Shown piece after piece: positions 44,622-55,141 of a stretch of DNA of 55,613 bases. The DNA is from a virus: IMG/VR virus record IMGVR_UViG_3300045975_000184, positions 1 through 55,613 of that record. One strand, written 5' to 3'. Each line of letters starts with the position of its first letter. The first letter of the stretch is position 1. The translations under genes and the position numbers were made by a program. The notes below the pieces were generated by a model. It had not been told where the DNA came from, did not search any database, and saw only the letters and a program-made list of their open reading frames with translations.

Positions 44622-47600
44622 CTACACTCCTACTGTCCATCCTTGTATGGGCGAACGTGCTATCCAAGCAGAACTACTCACAGCAATAAGTTCCAGATAA
44701 TCACCTACGGTTGTTGATTGAACGTATCCAGCAGCAGCAGTTACCGTTGATCCAATACGTATGGTGTCGCTAGTAAACGCACGGATACGAAGTCCTTGTG
44801 CAACTGTAACAACAAACTTAAACGTGTATCCGGCAGCAGCGGCAGGTAACGACACTTGTGCCATTGCAGTTGTATTAGCAGCCAAATACGTTCTATTTGA
44901 TTCTTCTAATGCAACCGCTACATGTGGTGCAGCAATCGTTTGTGTTGTCATATTCAAATAGGCTGCTCTCGTAATAATACCGTTGCCTATTTTCGTAATC
45001 CAATTTGATTCACTTCGTATATGTAATGATCCGGTTCCTGCGGTATCATAATCTTCTACCCATAGTTGTGCCATAGCAGCAGGAGAAGTTGTTGGACGTG
45101 TTCCTGTAGAAATACCAAATACGAAAGCCCCACTTGTCCCTACTGCTGTGGCTGCTACCGGACCAAGAACCATACTTGTTGAAACGGGTATCACACGTAA
45201 CACTGGCACAAAAGTCACGCCATCTACTGAGGACATTCCTCCAATTTCTACACGTGCGCTTGAACTATTTGGCGAATAGATCTGCATTTGGGAACTACCA
45301 ATACCAAAACCATATTTTGCTAGTATTGTATCATATAAATTAATTTTCTGTCCTGTCCACGTTCCAAACGATAACACACCAGTATCCAAAAGAGTCATGC
45401 GCCAAGTTGGAGCAGCAGCACCTATTGATGTTGTTGCAAAAGCTATGCGTGTTCCTAATGTTGTTGCGGTATGTGTTTCACTTGCATATGCACGTATATA
45501 GGCTGTCATTACAGTGGGACTTAAATTCGTATCATTACTATGAAAATCAATACCATTTAGAAGGTTATCTGTTGCAATAGCAACACGTTGGGATGTTAAT
45601 ATCAAACCAGCATCTGTTACATTATTGTTCCCTACGTGAAGAACTGTTGTTGGTACAGATACACCTATCCCAACAAAACCGTCTTGTGTAATTCTCATTC
45701 TTTCAGTAAGAGAACCTGAAACTGGAGGGGAAGTATAAAAAATCAAAACTCCACCTGCTCTACCCTCAGCATCTACTGATTCAATTCGTGTATCAATACG
45801 AGACATATAGTTCCATTGATCAGCAGTATTTGCAGCATTCCGTACATATGCTTGTGAACCGTAATAAGAAACATAATCTAATTCTGCAACTCGTAGAGGA
45901 ACAGCACGTGTACCACGTGATTTTCGTGTTACATGAAAATAACCCGTTGCAACAGCATCATGGCGTTCAAAGTAGTTTGCAATACCAAGTACATTCAATG
46001 TTTCATAAGGATCAGCCATACCAAAACCTATATAATCACCTAATACATGAATCACCCCTGATTCTGTTCGCACATGTAAAGATGCCGTTCCTGCTGTTGC
46101 ATCACGATCTGCGGCCCAAAGCTGTACCATATCAACAGGAGAAGTCGTTGGAGCAGTCCCAATATTGATCCCAAACGTAAAACTTGCTGAGGTTCCTGCA
46201 TCATTTGCTGTCCCAAGTATAATATTTTTCGATAAGGCTTTAACACGTAACACTGGAGAAAACGTGACACCATCAGCACTACTCATTCCGCCAATAGACA
46301 CACCAGTTGTAGAGGCGGAATCAGATCCAAAAATTTGCAAGGTATTACCGCCGCCAAATACCATCCCATATTTACTATTACCGCTTTCATTGAGAGTAAT
46401 CTTGTTCCCACTAACCATATTCAAAGAGCCATCAGATTTAAGTGTCATACGGAGAGTAGGAGTAGTTGCCCCTACTGCTGTTGTAGCAAAAGTCATTCTC
46501 GTCCCTAGTGTTGTAGCAGTATGTGTCTCATCAGCCAAAGCACGAACATATGCAGTCATTTGTCCTGGTGAGGTTAAATTCGTGTCGTTACTCCAAAAAT
46601 CCGCCCCGCCTATAACATTATCAACAACAAGGGCAATACGTTGTGAACCAAGAATTAATTGTCCTGTTGTTAAATTTTCATTGGTCAGGTGTAAACGTGC
46701 TTTTGGATCAGTCATACCTATACCTAACCAACCTTCTTGGGTAAGGCGCATTTTTTCTGTAATTGTGCCTGAGACACCAGGATTCGTATAAAATACTAAA
46801 CGTCCACCAATACGTCCTTGGGCATCAATGCTATCCACACTCATATCAATAAGACCAACACTAATATTCGCCATAGCAGTATCAGTACTGTTGCGTGCAT
46901 ATCCGTAGCTAATCCATCGGCCAATACCATCGTTATCAATCACTCCTTCAGGTGCAACAACAGTCCCACGTGCTTTAATCATCTGAAGATCAGTCGCAAC
47001 AGTAGATGTATTGTACATTTCAGTCCGAAATCCAGATCTGGCAGAATTAGACCCAACAACATGCATAGCACGAAGCGGATCAACAACGCCAATACCAACA
47101 GCAGTAGGTAAAATGGTCATAATAGGTGTAAATGTTACACCATCCGTAGTATCCATAGTACCTAGTTGAATATTTCCTGTTGTTGCTGAAAATACCTGAA
47201 GGACTCCAGAGGCAAGCCCCAAACCGTAGCGAGCAGCAACACCATCACCATAGAGGAGGATCTTCTGACCAAGTTCAGCACTAAACACTAGACGAGCATT
47301 CGTTGAACTTGATTGTCCAAGCCCTATTCTATCAAATTGAACATTTAAAGCTTTTATTGCCCCTGCAACTTCAAAAGCTACAGTGGGTGCCGTTGTTCCA
47401 ATACCAACTTTATCTCCAAATACGTGTGAGGTACCATCTTCTGTGCGTATATGTAATCCTGCTTTTCCTGCTACAGCATTAGTGTCAGCAGTCCACATTT
47501 GCACTGTATCAGCGGGTGACGTTGTAGGTGCTGTTCCTGCAAATAATGCAAAAACACGTGCTGCACTTGTCCCATAAGTTTTTGTTCCTAAACCAACATT

Positions 47601-50390
47601 CCCACTTGTACCATTAATAGACAGTCTGTTTGTAAATGTGGTTCCATCAGCAGTAGACATACTTCCAATATCTACTGTACCAGTTGATTGTGAGAACACT
47701 TGCATAACACCAGAAGCAACTCCTAAACCGTTACGTGTAGTTATTCCGTTACCATATAATAATAGTTTTTGTCCGACTTCGGCCAAAAATGTTAATCGTG
47801 CATCGGCTGTAGCGGGTGTTCCTAATCCAAGTCGATCAAGTTGTGAACTTGAAGCAGATCCTATACCCAAATTTGCTTGGGTTGTTGCAACATCACTTAC
47901 CTTTAATGCGCCAATAACATCTAATGCTGCTGTAGGATTTGTTGTTCCTATTCCTACCATATCTCCAAATACATGCGAAGTTCCATCTTCAGTCCGTAAA
48001 TGTAGTGATCCTTTGCCTGCTGTCGCATTTCTATCTGCACTCCATAATTGAACTGTATCTGCTGGTGATGTTGTTGGAGCTACACCATTAAATAATGCAA
48101 ATGTCCGTGTTGCACCTGTACCAAATGTACCAGTACCAACACCTACATTACCGCTTGTTCCATACACACTTAATCGTGAAGTAAATGTTATTCCATCTAC
48201 TGTACTCATAGATCCTAATTCAACACTTGCAGCACCAGCACCAAAAACCTGTAATGCCGCAGCAGCCACAGCTAAACCATAACGTGAACCTACTGCATCA
48301 CCAGATAATAAAATCTTTTGTGCGACCCCAGCAGCAAAAAGAAGTGGTGCAGATGCAGTTGGGGCAATGCCTAAACCTAATCGTGTAAACTGTACATCAT
48401 TTGTTGTTCCTAAACCAATATTTGTTCGTGTTGTTGTTGGATCACTAACGTTTATTGCACCAACAACATCAAGAGCAAAACCAGGTGTGACTGTCCCAAT
48501 ACCTACTCTATCACCAAACACATGAGACGTACCATCTTCAGTACGTAAGTGTAATGATGCTTTTCCTGCTGTAGCTGCTCTATCAGCACTCCACATTTGA
48601 ATAGCATCAGCAGGTGACGTAGTGGGAGCAGTACCAGAACCAATGACAACACCTTGTACTAAATTTGTGCCAACAGATGCAACATTAATAATAAAATTTG
48701 CATCTTTGTCTATCGACACTGTTTTACCAAACACTCCTGCATTTGCTACAGAAAATGATAAAATACCTGAAGTGTCTGCTGAACCTCTTGCACCTGATAT
48801 TCTTGCTACTTCAAAACTTGTGCCCGTAAAATTTTCATTATTAAAAGATAATAGTGTACCAAAATTAGGACTTAATACATCTGTTGTTGCTTTTACACGT
48901 AAATTCAATACGTTCCACAAATTACTTGATGATGTAGCATTCTTTGTAATCCGTTGTGACCCTACAACATCTAATTCAGACAATGGAGTTAAATTATTTA
49001 ATCCGACATAATCACTGAACACATGCGTAGCACCACTTTCAGATCGTATAAAAAGCCCTGTTTTACCTCCTACTCCACCACGATATGCAGCCCATAATTG
49101 TACCATATTTAATGGTGACGTACTTGGAGCAACACCTAATCCAAGACCTAATACAGCTTGAGCACCAGTACCAAATGTTGTTGTTTTAAGTCCTAGATTA
49201 TTTGATGTTGAATCATAATGTAATTGTGCATCTGCACTTAACGTATATTGATCTGACCAAATCGTAATTGAATTTGTACTTCCAGATCCATGAATACCTG
49301 CAAGATTAAATTGTACATAAATTTCAGCATTATTTGAAATATTTGCTGCACCTGTACTCACAAAAGTCACAGGAATTGTTCTATATGTTCCAACATCTGT
49401 AAGAGTTCCTGATACGGTATATCGAATAGATTTTGATGAATCAACTCTATCTTGTATATAAATCGTATCACCAACATCTAAATCATCTAAAAGGATACTT
49501 GAATCTGTACCACCACTACTTACTTCTGTAATATACATTTCTGTTGCAGAACTATAATCTGTATTATTTACCGCTATACTTTGTGCGGCTGGAGGAGTTA
49601 CAGTTGATGTAGACCATTTCCATATACCTGACGTTGTTCCACCTGCACTACCAGCAGTCATAGAAACCCATGCATCATTAATTCGGCCTTCAATATCTGC
49701 TCCTGTAAATCGTATCGTTCCATTAGCTAACAAAGCTGTTGTGCCAAGTTTAATTCCACCTACAACTTCTAATGCTTCAGCAGGAGCTACTGTCCCTATA
49801 CCTACACGATCTCCTAGTACGTGCTGTGTACCATCTTCTGCTCTCACGTGTAATGATGTTTTTCCTGGTGTACCTGCTCTATCTGCTGCCCACATTTGTA
49901 TAGCATTTACAGGATTCGTACTTGGACCAATACCTAATGCAATAACAATACCATGATTTAATAATGTTCCTGCTGCTGCACCACCAACAAGAAGATTTCG
50001 TGCAATAGTTAAATCAACAATACCGTCAACATTATTCGTGTCTGTAATAATGATCCCACTATCTTGTAATGATGTTCCTGTTGAACCATTCCATCTCACA
50101 ATAGCATTGTCTGTAGACGCACCAGGAAAACCACCACCAGCACCACCTATGGTATCAAAACGTTCTGCGACTGTACTATAAACACCTGAAGGTGATGTAC
50201 CTAATTCAGTTTGTATAGCAATAATCGCATCTATCACATCATTCATAAATTCTGCATCTACTCTTGACTGACTATCGGCAATGGGATTAGGACCATTCGT
50301 ATAATCACTTTTACCCCCGCCACTGACATACAACAATGTGTCTAGGGTAACTGGATAAGAGGTAGATGTGCCACTACCAAGAGCACCCAT
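44622..50390 (-). CDS. Giant repeat-containing tail fibre, 1922 aa
   Basis: After an N-terminal part (DSQSRVDAEFMNDVIDAI) typical of tail attachment, the protein carries seven copies of a block of about 60 residues: A-P-T-T-S-P-A-D-x-V-Q-(L/M)-W-x-A-D, then SLHLRTEDGTSHVFGD and VGIGTxxPTxALDVxGA. Between them are variable segments with ST-rich and TLGTRMTFATT regions. The end (TFKFVVTVAQGLRI, DTIRIGS) is likely the receptor-contact domain. It lies after the tail-tip gene and is the host-recognition fibre. The start follows AAAGGAGAATTAC. Confidence 0.9.
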   Translation of the reverse strand: MGALGSGTSTSYPVTLDTLLYVSGGGKSDYTNGPNPIADSQSRVDAEFMNDVIDAIIAIQTELGTSPSGVYSTVAERFDTIGGAGGGFPGASTDNAIVRWNGSTGTSLQDSGIIITDTNNVDGIVDLTIARNLLVGGAAAGTLLNHGIVIALGIGPSTNPVNAIQMWAADRAGTPGKTSLHVRAEDGTQHVLGDRVGIGTVAPAEALEVVGGIKLGTTALLANGTIRFTGADIEGRINDAWVSMTAGSAGGTTSGIWKWSTSTVTPPAAQSIAVNNTDYSSATEMYITEVSSGGTDSSILLDDLDVGDTIYIQDRVDSSKSIRYTVSGTLTDVGTYRTIPVTFVSTGAANISNNAEIYVQFNLAGIHGSGSTNSITIWSDQYTLSADAQLHYDSTSNNLGLKTTTFGTGAQAVLGLGLGVAPSTSPLNMVQLWAAYRGGVGGKTGLFIRSESGATHVFSDYVGLNNLTPLSELDVVGSQRITKNATSSSNLWNVLNLRVKATTDVLSPNFGTLLSFNNENFTGTSFEVARISGARGSADTSGILSFSVANAGVFGKTVSIDKDANFIINVASVGTNLVQGVVIGSGTAPTTSPADAIQMWSADRAATAGKASLHLRTEDGTSHVFGDRVGIGTVTPGFALDVVGAINVSDPTTTRTNIGLGTTNDVQFTRLGLGIAPTASAPLLFAAGVAQKILLSGDAVGSRYGLAVAAAALQVFGAGAASVELGSMSTVDGITFTSRLSVYGTSGNVGVGTGTFGTGATRTFALFNGVAPTTSPADTVQLWSADRNATAGKGSLHLRTEDGTSHVFGDMVGIGTTNPTAALDVIGALKVSDVATTQANLGIGSASSSQLDRLGLGTPATADARLTFLAEVGQKLLLYGNGITTRNGLGVASGVMQVFSQSTGTVDIGSMSTADGTTFTNRLSINGTSGNVGLGTKTYGTSAARVFALFAGTAPTTSPADTVQMWTADTNAVAGKAGLHIRTEDGTSHVFGDKVGIGTTAPTVAFEVAGAIKALNVQFDRIGLGQSSSTNARLVFSAELGQKILLYGDGVAARYGLGLASGVLQVFSATTGNIQLGTMDTTDGVTFTPIMTILPTAVGIGVVDPLRAMHVVGSNSARSGFRTEMYNTSTVATDLQMIKARGTVVAPEGVIDNDGIGRWISYGYARNSTDTAMANISVGLIDMSVDSIDAQGRIGGRLVFYTNPGVSGTITEKMRLTQEGWLGIGMTDPKARLHLTNENLTTGQLILGSQRIALVVDNVIGGADFWSNDTNLTSPGQMTAYVRALADETHTATTLGTRMTFATTAVGATTPTLRMTLKSDGSLNMVSGNKITLNESGNSKYGMVFGGGNTLQIFGSDSASTTGVSIGGMSSADGVTFSPVLRVKALSKNIILGTANDAGTSASFTFGINIGTAPTTSPVDMVQLWAADRDATAGTASLHVRTESGVIHVLGDYIGFGMADPYETLNVLGIANYFERHDAVATGYFHVTRKSRGTRAVPLRVAELDYVSYYGSQAYVRNAANTADQWNYMSRIDTRIESVDAEGRAGGVLIFYTSPPVSGSLTERMRITQDGFVGIGVSVPTTVLHVGNNNVTDAGLILTSQRVAIATDNLLNGIDFHSNDTNLSPTVMTAYIRAYASETHTATTLGTRIAFATTSIGAAAPTWRMTLLDTGVLSFGTWTGQKINLYDTILAKYGFGIGSSQMQIYSPNSSSARVEIGGMSSVDGVTFVPVLRVIPVSTSMVLGPVAATAVGTSGAFVFGISTGTRPTTSPAAMAQLWVEDYDTAGTGSLHIRSESNWITKIGNGIITRAAYLNMTTQTIAAPHVAVALEESNRTYLAANTTAMAQVSLPAAAAGYTFKFVVTVAQGLRIRAFTSDTIRIGSTVTAAAGYVQSTTVGDYLELIAVSSSAWIARSPIQGWTVGV
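44990..49950 (-). repeat. Seven degenerate repeat units in the tail fibre gene
   Basis: Units with P-T-T-S-P ... Q-(L/M)-W ... L-H-(L/V/I)-R-(T/S)-E centre near 45070, 46130, 47510, 48060, 48610, 49120 and 49910. They are diverged at DNA level. Confidence 0.75.
48988..49002. repeat. P15 palindrome, one mismatch, in gene
   Basis: Translated as GLNNLT inside the tail fibre, in place of the usual G-I-G-T of the repeat unit. Confidence 0.75.
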
Positions 50391-50419
50391 GTAATTCTCC
50401 TTTACAAAAAATCATACAT

Positions 50420-50434
50420 ATTAAATTATTTAAT
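50420..50434. repeat. P15 palindrome, exact
   Basis: Upstream of the tail fibre gene; the symmetry extends to CAT...ATG on the sides. Confidence 0.9.
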
Positions 50435-50465
50435 ATGTAACAAACCATTCAAACATTATATTCCA

Positions 50466-50480
50466 ATTAAATTATTTAAT
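50466..50480. repeat. P15 palindrome, exact
   Basis: Directly after the tail-tip stop codon, 46 bases from the next copy. Confidence 0.9.
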
Positions 50481-50481
50481 C

Positions 50482-53400
50482 TTATGTTGCTGCTGCAAAT
50501 CCATAAATCATCACCCGTACCCATGTTACACTTGATGTATTACTATCTTCTATATTATAAAGTTTAATAGGGATAGTTGTACCTGCTGATATTGCTCCCA
50601 TCATTCGCGTGCGTGTATTATAAACAACTGCATTATTACCACTTGCACCATAACGTGATCCTTCAGCATCCGGTTCATCAAGTAAATAAATCCAATGTTC
50701 TTGCCCATCATAAAAATACGTTACTGCTAATTCATTTGGTTCATTTGCTACAGCAAATTCTGCTGTAATCGTAGCTATTGCCATAGCATCTGCAATAAAA
50801 ATTTCTCCTACATGTACACCTGATGCAGAATAAGGAACATTATTCGCATATAAAAAGTTCCCACTTAACCGTAAGTTATCCCCAAAACCATCTAATGTTG
50901 TAGCTGATACTCCTGCTGTTGGGCTTTCAGGGTGAAACGTACTTACATTCCCTGCATAATCAAATGACCGTATCCAATAATACCATGTTTCTAAATTGCC
51001 TAAACCTGTATGTGAATAAGTAACTGCACCATTAAATACAGAACTAATTTTTGTTGCTGCTGCCCGATTATTTGTACGTGATGCCCAAATTTCTACACCA
51101 TCAAAATCTAAAACAGTAGGATTCGACCATAATAATTCAATCGCTCGTATACCACCTTCGGCTGTTAAACCTACTGAAGCAGCAGGTGGAGTTACATCAA
51201 TATTTGTAACTGTGATGGTCACTTGTAATAAACCATCATAATTAGGTGTCCCACGAACAGAAATAGGTACGACTCTATATTGAATAATCGTTCCTACAGG
51301 TGGAGCAAGTTCTTTATATTGAAAAGCATACTGTCCTGTTATAGATCCTACTAAGTTAAAACCAGAAAGATTATCAAAATTTTCAGATCCTGATTCAGCA
51401 GCAAGAAATTCTCCTACATTTAATGATCCTGCTACAGCACTTCCTTCAACATATCGTCTATAAATCAAACCACCACCATATACACCATATTTTACACCTG
51501 GATTTATTCTCCGTGCATCTTCCACTTGCATGACATCCCATTCAAGAACAATAAAATTATTTAAGTTTCCTGTAGCATCGCGGAAAATTTCTTCAAATCC
51601 CATTAATTGTATTAAAGGTGGAGGTGGACCATCAGGTTTAATTAAATGTGATGGACTCGGTAATAACGTTGCAGTAAATGGATCAAACACACTTGCATTA
51701 TGTTCAACACCAGTAACTGTAATAATAAAATCACTAGCACGTTCAACCTTTGTTATACGGAATAATTTAAAAGCTGTATTAAATGGTTCTGCTCTCCCAA
51801 ATGCCCATTGAGTATAACCTTCAGATGGAGTAAATGTTAAATCAGGTTCTGATGCTTCTAATTCAAGTACACGTGTATTAACTGTTCCTGTTGAAGCTGG
51901 ATTATGGAGCAATCGAACATTTTGTACATCATCCTTGTTTTGTAAAAACACATGATAAATACCACCAGGAGCAAAAGGAACTTCAGAATCAAGGACAATA
52001 GTACGTCTATTTGTTACTATATCATCTCCATAATCTTCTACCACTCTACCAGACCATCCGTATCCAGGTAATGGGTGTGAAAATTGTATCACATCCATAA
52101 TTTCAAAAATCATCCCTGCAATATTCATTGTAAATTCTACTACTTGTTTTTGATAGCGCCGAGAAACTAAATTAAATGCCGTTTCTCTTTCTACTTCACT
52201 AGGACGTGCAATAGAACGAAATTCTAATGAACTTTTATTCACTAAATAAGGCCAATCTTCTACTTTAGGATATACTAAAACATCTTGTTCATAGTCATCC
52301 TCAGCATTTGCATATCGACATTCTAGGACGTTCACATCATCAGCATCTCGTACATATGCTAAATTTACAGAGTCTCTAATTGTTGATGCCCATGTAATTA
52401 ATTGAACAGGAGCACTATCTTGTGCAGTTTTTACTTTCCATAATCCGCCAGTTTTTACTAAAACTGACCGTGATGGCATTAATATCTCATCAACAACTTG
52501 TGGTGCATCTGTATCAGAATCAATAACAAAACTTATAATTGATCGTCTTTCTTGAAAATCAACTTCACCATCATCGTCACTATCAACATCAACTAATTCA
52601 TTACAATAACTTGCATAGGCAATAAATGATGCAAGGTCTATTTCTTCATCTGCTATACCTAGTCCGTATCGTGTATTCGTCAAAAAATCCATTAAACACC
52701 ACGATGGATTATCAGAATATATAGGAGTATTCAAAAAAGATCCTACTCGAACTTTTTTTCCTTTAACAATAACTGTAGCATTGGGCAAAGAACCTTGTAA
52801 ATTTTCTGTTGCAACAATACGTAAACCGTATATAGCTGTATTAGGAAATGTTTCTGTTGTATCAACTATTTCAGATATTTTTGATAAATATGGTTTAAAT
52901 TCAGATTGATCATCATCATATTTTGCACTTACAAATTGTATAGTAATATCATAAACATCAAGAGGAAGATTTTCTACCTTAATAGGACGATGAACAATTT
53001 TCTTTTGATCTGTATCTGTTGATACTTGTATAGGACCAACCCATCCACCAGGACTACTTTGACCTTTATAACTATATGACCATGTAGATACATTATTTGC
53101 ACGTGCGCCAGTTTTTGTATCTATATGATACAATCCAGCAGCAAAATCTACATGAATAATAAAACCATTGACTTCTGTTAATGTTGTATAGTTTACAGGT
53201 TCTTCTGAAAATTCGATATTCCCTTGATCAAACGTATTTTTTGATTGTGTGAAAAAAGGTATTTTTGTTTGTGTTGGTGTACCTAAACGTGAATCTAAAG
53301 CAATTTGTTGATAGTTGCTAATAGGTTGATCGTTAATCTCTATTGTATCTAATTCAAATTCTTCTATCTCACCTTCACCTACAGCAATAAGCATATGGAG

Positions 53401-53889
53401 AGTAGGATCTTGTATAGTAAACTCATTATTGTTTGTGCGTTCTTCTACAAATGCTGTTAATAATTGTCCACCTACTCTATGTCGTCCATAGATAATAGGG
53501 ACTACGTTTCCTGGTCCCTGTGTTGTTTTAATACCTGCCCAACTAAAACTTGATCCTTCTTTATCTGGCGGCTCAAATTTAGGCGGCTTTACAGGGAACA
53601 ATAAATTCATTACAACACTTAATACAACTGAAATGATAATAGAAATAGCAATCATAATAAGAAAAGGAATACCTATTTTACCTGATACAACTATTTCACA
53701 ATCTTTAGGAGGTAAATAAAGATCTTTTTCTTCTATATACGTTCCATTAATAGCTATATTAAGTTTTTCTAAATCATAATCATTAAAAATCTCATGAAGA
53801 TATAGATCTTCTTCTACAACATATTCTCTTGTATGATACTCTCCTGTCATTGATTTGAAAGGACTCATTATAAGTTTTATTTTATTCAT
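50482..53889 (-). CDS. Tail-tip protein, gpI-like plus gpJ-like, 1135 aa
   Basis: Residues 1-85 look like a ubiquitin-type fold followed by a hydrophobic stretch (GIPFLIMIAISIIISVVLSV), as in lambda gpI. The rest resembles gpJ central tail hub: VVPIIYGRHRVGGQLLTAFV, several beta modules, and an FN3-like module near IRAIELLWSNPT...WYYWIRSFDYAGN. It is next to the NlpC/P60 gene, as gpK is next to gpI-gpJ in lambda. So gpI and gpJ seem joined in one chain. The end (VRVMIYGFAAAT) is followed directly by a palindrome. Confidence 0.85.
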   Translation of the reverse strand: MNKIKLIMSPFKSMTGEYHTREYVVEEDLYLHEIFNDYDLEKLNIAINGTYIEEKDLYLPPKDCEIVVSGKIGIPFLIMIAISIIISVVLSVVMNLLFPVKPPKFEPPDKEGSSFSWAGIKTTQGPGNVVPIIYGRHRVGGQLLTAFVEERTNNNEFTIQDPTLHMLIAVGEGEIEEFELDTIEINDQPISNYQQIALDSRLGTPTQTKIPFFTQSKNTFDQGNIEFSEEPVNYTTLTEVNGFIIHVDFAAGLYHIDTKTGARANNVSTWSYSYKGQSSPGGWVGPIQVSTDTDQKKIVHRPIKVENLPLDVYDITIQFVSAKYDDDQSEFKPYLSKISEIVDTTETFPNTAIYGLRIVATENLQGSLPNATVIVKGKKVRVGSFLNTPIYSDNPSWCLMDFLTNTRYGLGIADEEIDLASFIAYASYCNELVDVDSDDDGEVDFQERRSIISFVIDSDTDAPQVVDEILMPSRSVLVKTGGLWKVKTAQDSAPVQLITWASTIRDSVNLAYVRDADDVNVLECRYANAEDDYEQDVLVYPKVEDWPYLVNKSSLEFRSIARPSEVERETAFNLVSRRYQKQVVEFTMNIAGMIFEIMDVIQFSHPLPGYGWSGRVVEDYGDDIVTNRRTIVLDSEVPFAPGGIYHVFLQNKDDVQNVRLLHNPASTGTVNTRVLELEASEPDLTFTPSEGYTQWAFGRAEPFNTAFKLFRITKVERASDFIITVTGVEHNASVFDPFTATLLPSPSHLIKPDGPPPPLIQLMGFEEIFRDATGNLNNFIVLEWDVMQVEDARRINPGVKYGVYGGGLIYRRYVEGSAVAGSLNVGEFLAAESGSENFDNLSGFNLVGSITGQYAFQYKELAPPVGTIIQYRVVPISVRGTPNYDGLLQVTITVTNIDVTPPAASVGLTAEGGIRAIELLWSNPTVLDFDGVEIWASRTNNRAAATKISSVFNGAVTYSHTGLGNLETWYYWIRSFDYAGNVSTFHPESPTAGVSATTLDGFGDNLRLSGNFLYANNVPYSASGVHVGEIFIADAMAIATITAEFAVANEPNELAVTYFYDGQEHWIYLLDEPDAEGSRYGASGNNAVVYNTRTRMMGAISAGTTIPIKLYNIEDSNTSSVTWVRVMIYGFAAAT

Positions 53890-54406
53890 TTAATGAATCC
53901 TCATATATTGTTCTGTATCGCCAAAAATTTTCTTTTTCTATTGTTGCTTTACGTAACATTATTGAACGTGCGTTTTCTATAAGTTCACGTGCTTGATCAT
54001 CATATTCTTCTCCGAATATTCTTGGCCGAACAATTTGATAAATATGTCGTTTATATTTTTTTATTTTACCTATACATACTCCAGTAGGTTGAATACAATG
54101 CACAAATTCTGTTGTGTTGAGTACAATACCACAATGATCAACTGGATACAATACCGTATGAAGAAGTAACATATCCCATTGTTGTAATTTTTCCCAAGGA
54201 AATTCCCAACCGTACTCTTTACAATAATATTCAAAGAATTTTTGTGTATTATCAGGAGCATAATTTGACATATCTAAATCTAAACCTTCATTATATAAAG
54301 CCCGTGTTATTTCATAACAATCCATACCTATATCACTACCACGTTCTTTATATGGTGTACCTATATATTTTGTGATTAAATTATTTAAGTCTGGTACTGT
54401 TTTCAT
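53882..54406 (-). CDS. NlpC/P60 cysteine-peptidase-like tail protein (gpK-like), 174 aa
   Basis: Active-site residues are C30 (GMDCYEIT), H91 (DHCGIVL) and probably H103 (FVHC). This matches the NlpC/P60 fold of lambda gpK, which assists tail-tip assembly and may cleave peptidoglycan. Its end overlaps the tail-tip gene by 8 bases. A one-mismatch palindrome is translated as LNNL near the N-terminus. The start follows AGAGAGAACAAT. Confidence 0.85.
   Translation of the reverse strand: MKTVPDLNNLITKYIGTPYKERGSDIGMDCYEITRALYNEGLDLDMSNYAPDNTQKFFEYYCKEYGWEFPWEKLQQWDMLLLHTVLYPVDHCGIVLNTTEFVHCIQPTGVCIGKIKKYKRHIYQIVRPRIFGEEYDDQARELIENARSIMLRKATIEKENFWRYRTIYEDSLNE
54375..54389. repeat. P15 palindrome, one mismatch, in gene
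   Basis: ATTAAATTATTTAAG, translated as LNNL at the start of the NlpC/P60 gene. Confidence 0.75.
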
Positions 54407-54417
54407 ATTGTTCTCTC

Positions 54418-55116
54418 TTATAGTCTTTTATAGGATGAATATATTGATTCAGATACTATTTCAGGTGAAGTAAAAATTGTATGCCATAATTGACACGTTT
54501 GACTTCGACAAATATCACTATCAGTAAATGTTACAATTGGTACAGGTAACTGTAATTGTCCTATCTTTCGTATCACAAAAGATAAACCATTTTCTACAAA
54601 AATATCGCTTTGTGAGAGATCACCTGTAATAACAACTTTACTTCCTTCACCTATGCGGGTAAGGATTAAATGAAGTTCTTCTTTTGTAAGATTTTGTGAA
54701 TCATCTATAATAATAAATGAGTTCCGTAAAGTAGAACCACGTAAATACATTACAGGATACGTATATATAGTCCCGTTGTTTCTTCCATCATAATATTTTG
54801 CGCCTAATTTTTCTTCTAAGACTTCTAATATTGGTGTTGCCCAAGGCTCCATTTTTTCTTGAGCATCACCAGGAAGAAATCCTATCGGCCTACTAGCAGG
54901 TACAGTAGGACGTATGATTGTTATGCGTTCTACTTCACCTTTGTAATAATATTCACATGCTAAAGATGATGGTATATATGTTTTCCCTGTACCTGGACTA
55001 CCTATTGCTAATGTAACAACTGAAGAATGTATGGCTTTGATATATTCCTTTTGAGTTTGATTTAAAGCCCGAACAGATTCAAATTTCGTATATCCACTAC
55101 CATTGTTTTTCCCCAT
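54418..55116 (-). CDS. phoH: PhoH-like ATPase, 232 aa
   Basis: Walker A GSPGTGKT and Walker B FIIIDDSQNLT match the PhoH family of P-loop ATPases, which are common in phages and have uncertain roles in RNA or phosphate metabolism. DDSQN replaces the usual DEAQN. I chose the ATG at 55116 (MGKNNGSGYTKF) after AAGGAAG over a TTG at 55149. It stands before the NlpC gene. Confidence 0.85.
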   Translation of the reverse strand: MGKNNGSGYTKFESVRALNQTQKEYIKAIHSSVVTLAIGSPGTGKTYIPSSLACEYYYKGEVERITIIRPTVPASRPIGFLPGDAQEKMEPWATPILEVLEEKLGAKYYDGRNNGTIYTYPVMYLRGSTLRNSFIIIDDSQNLTKEELHLILTRIGEGSKVVITGDLSQSDIFVENGLSFVIRKIGQLQLPVPIVTFTDSDICRSQTCQLWHTIFTSPEIVSESIYSSYKRL

Positions 55117-55141
55117 AGACTTCCTTATAAAACAAATTGCC

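Noticed and set aside
44761-51811. Long plus-strand open frames opposite the tail fibre and tail-tip genes
   Set aside because: They are antisense shadows of strongly supported minus-strand genes, with no ribosome sites and poor composition.
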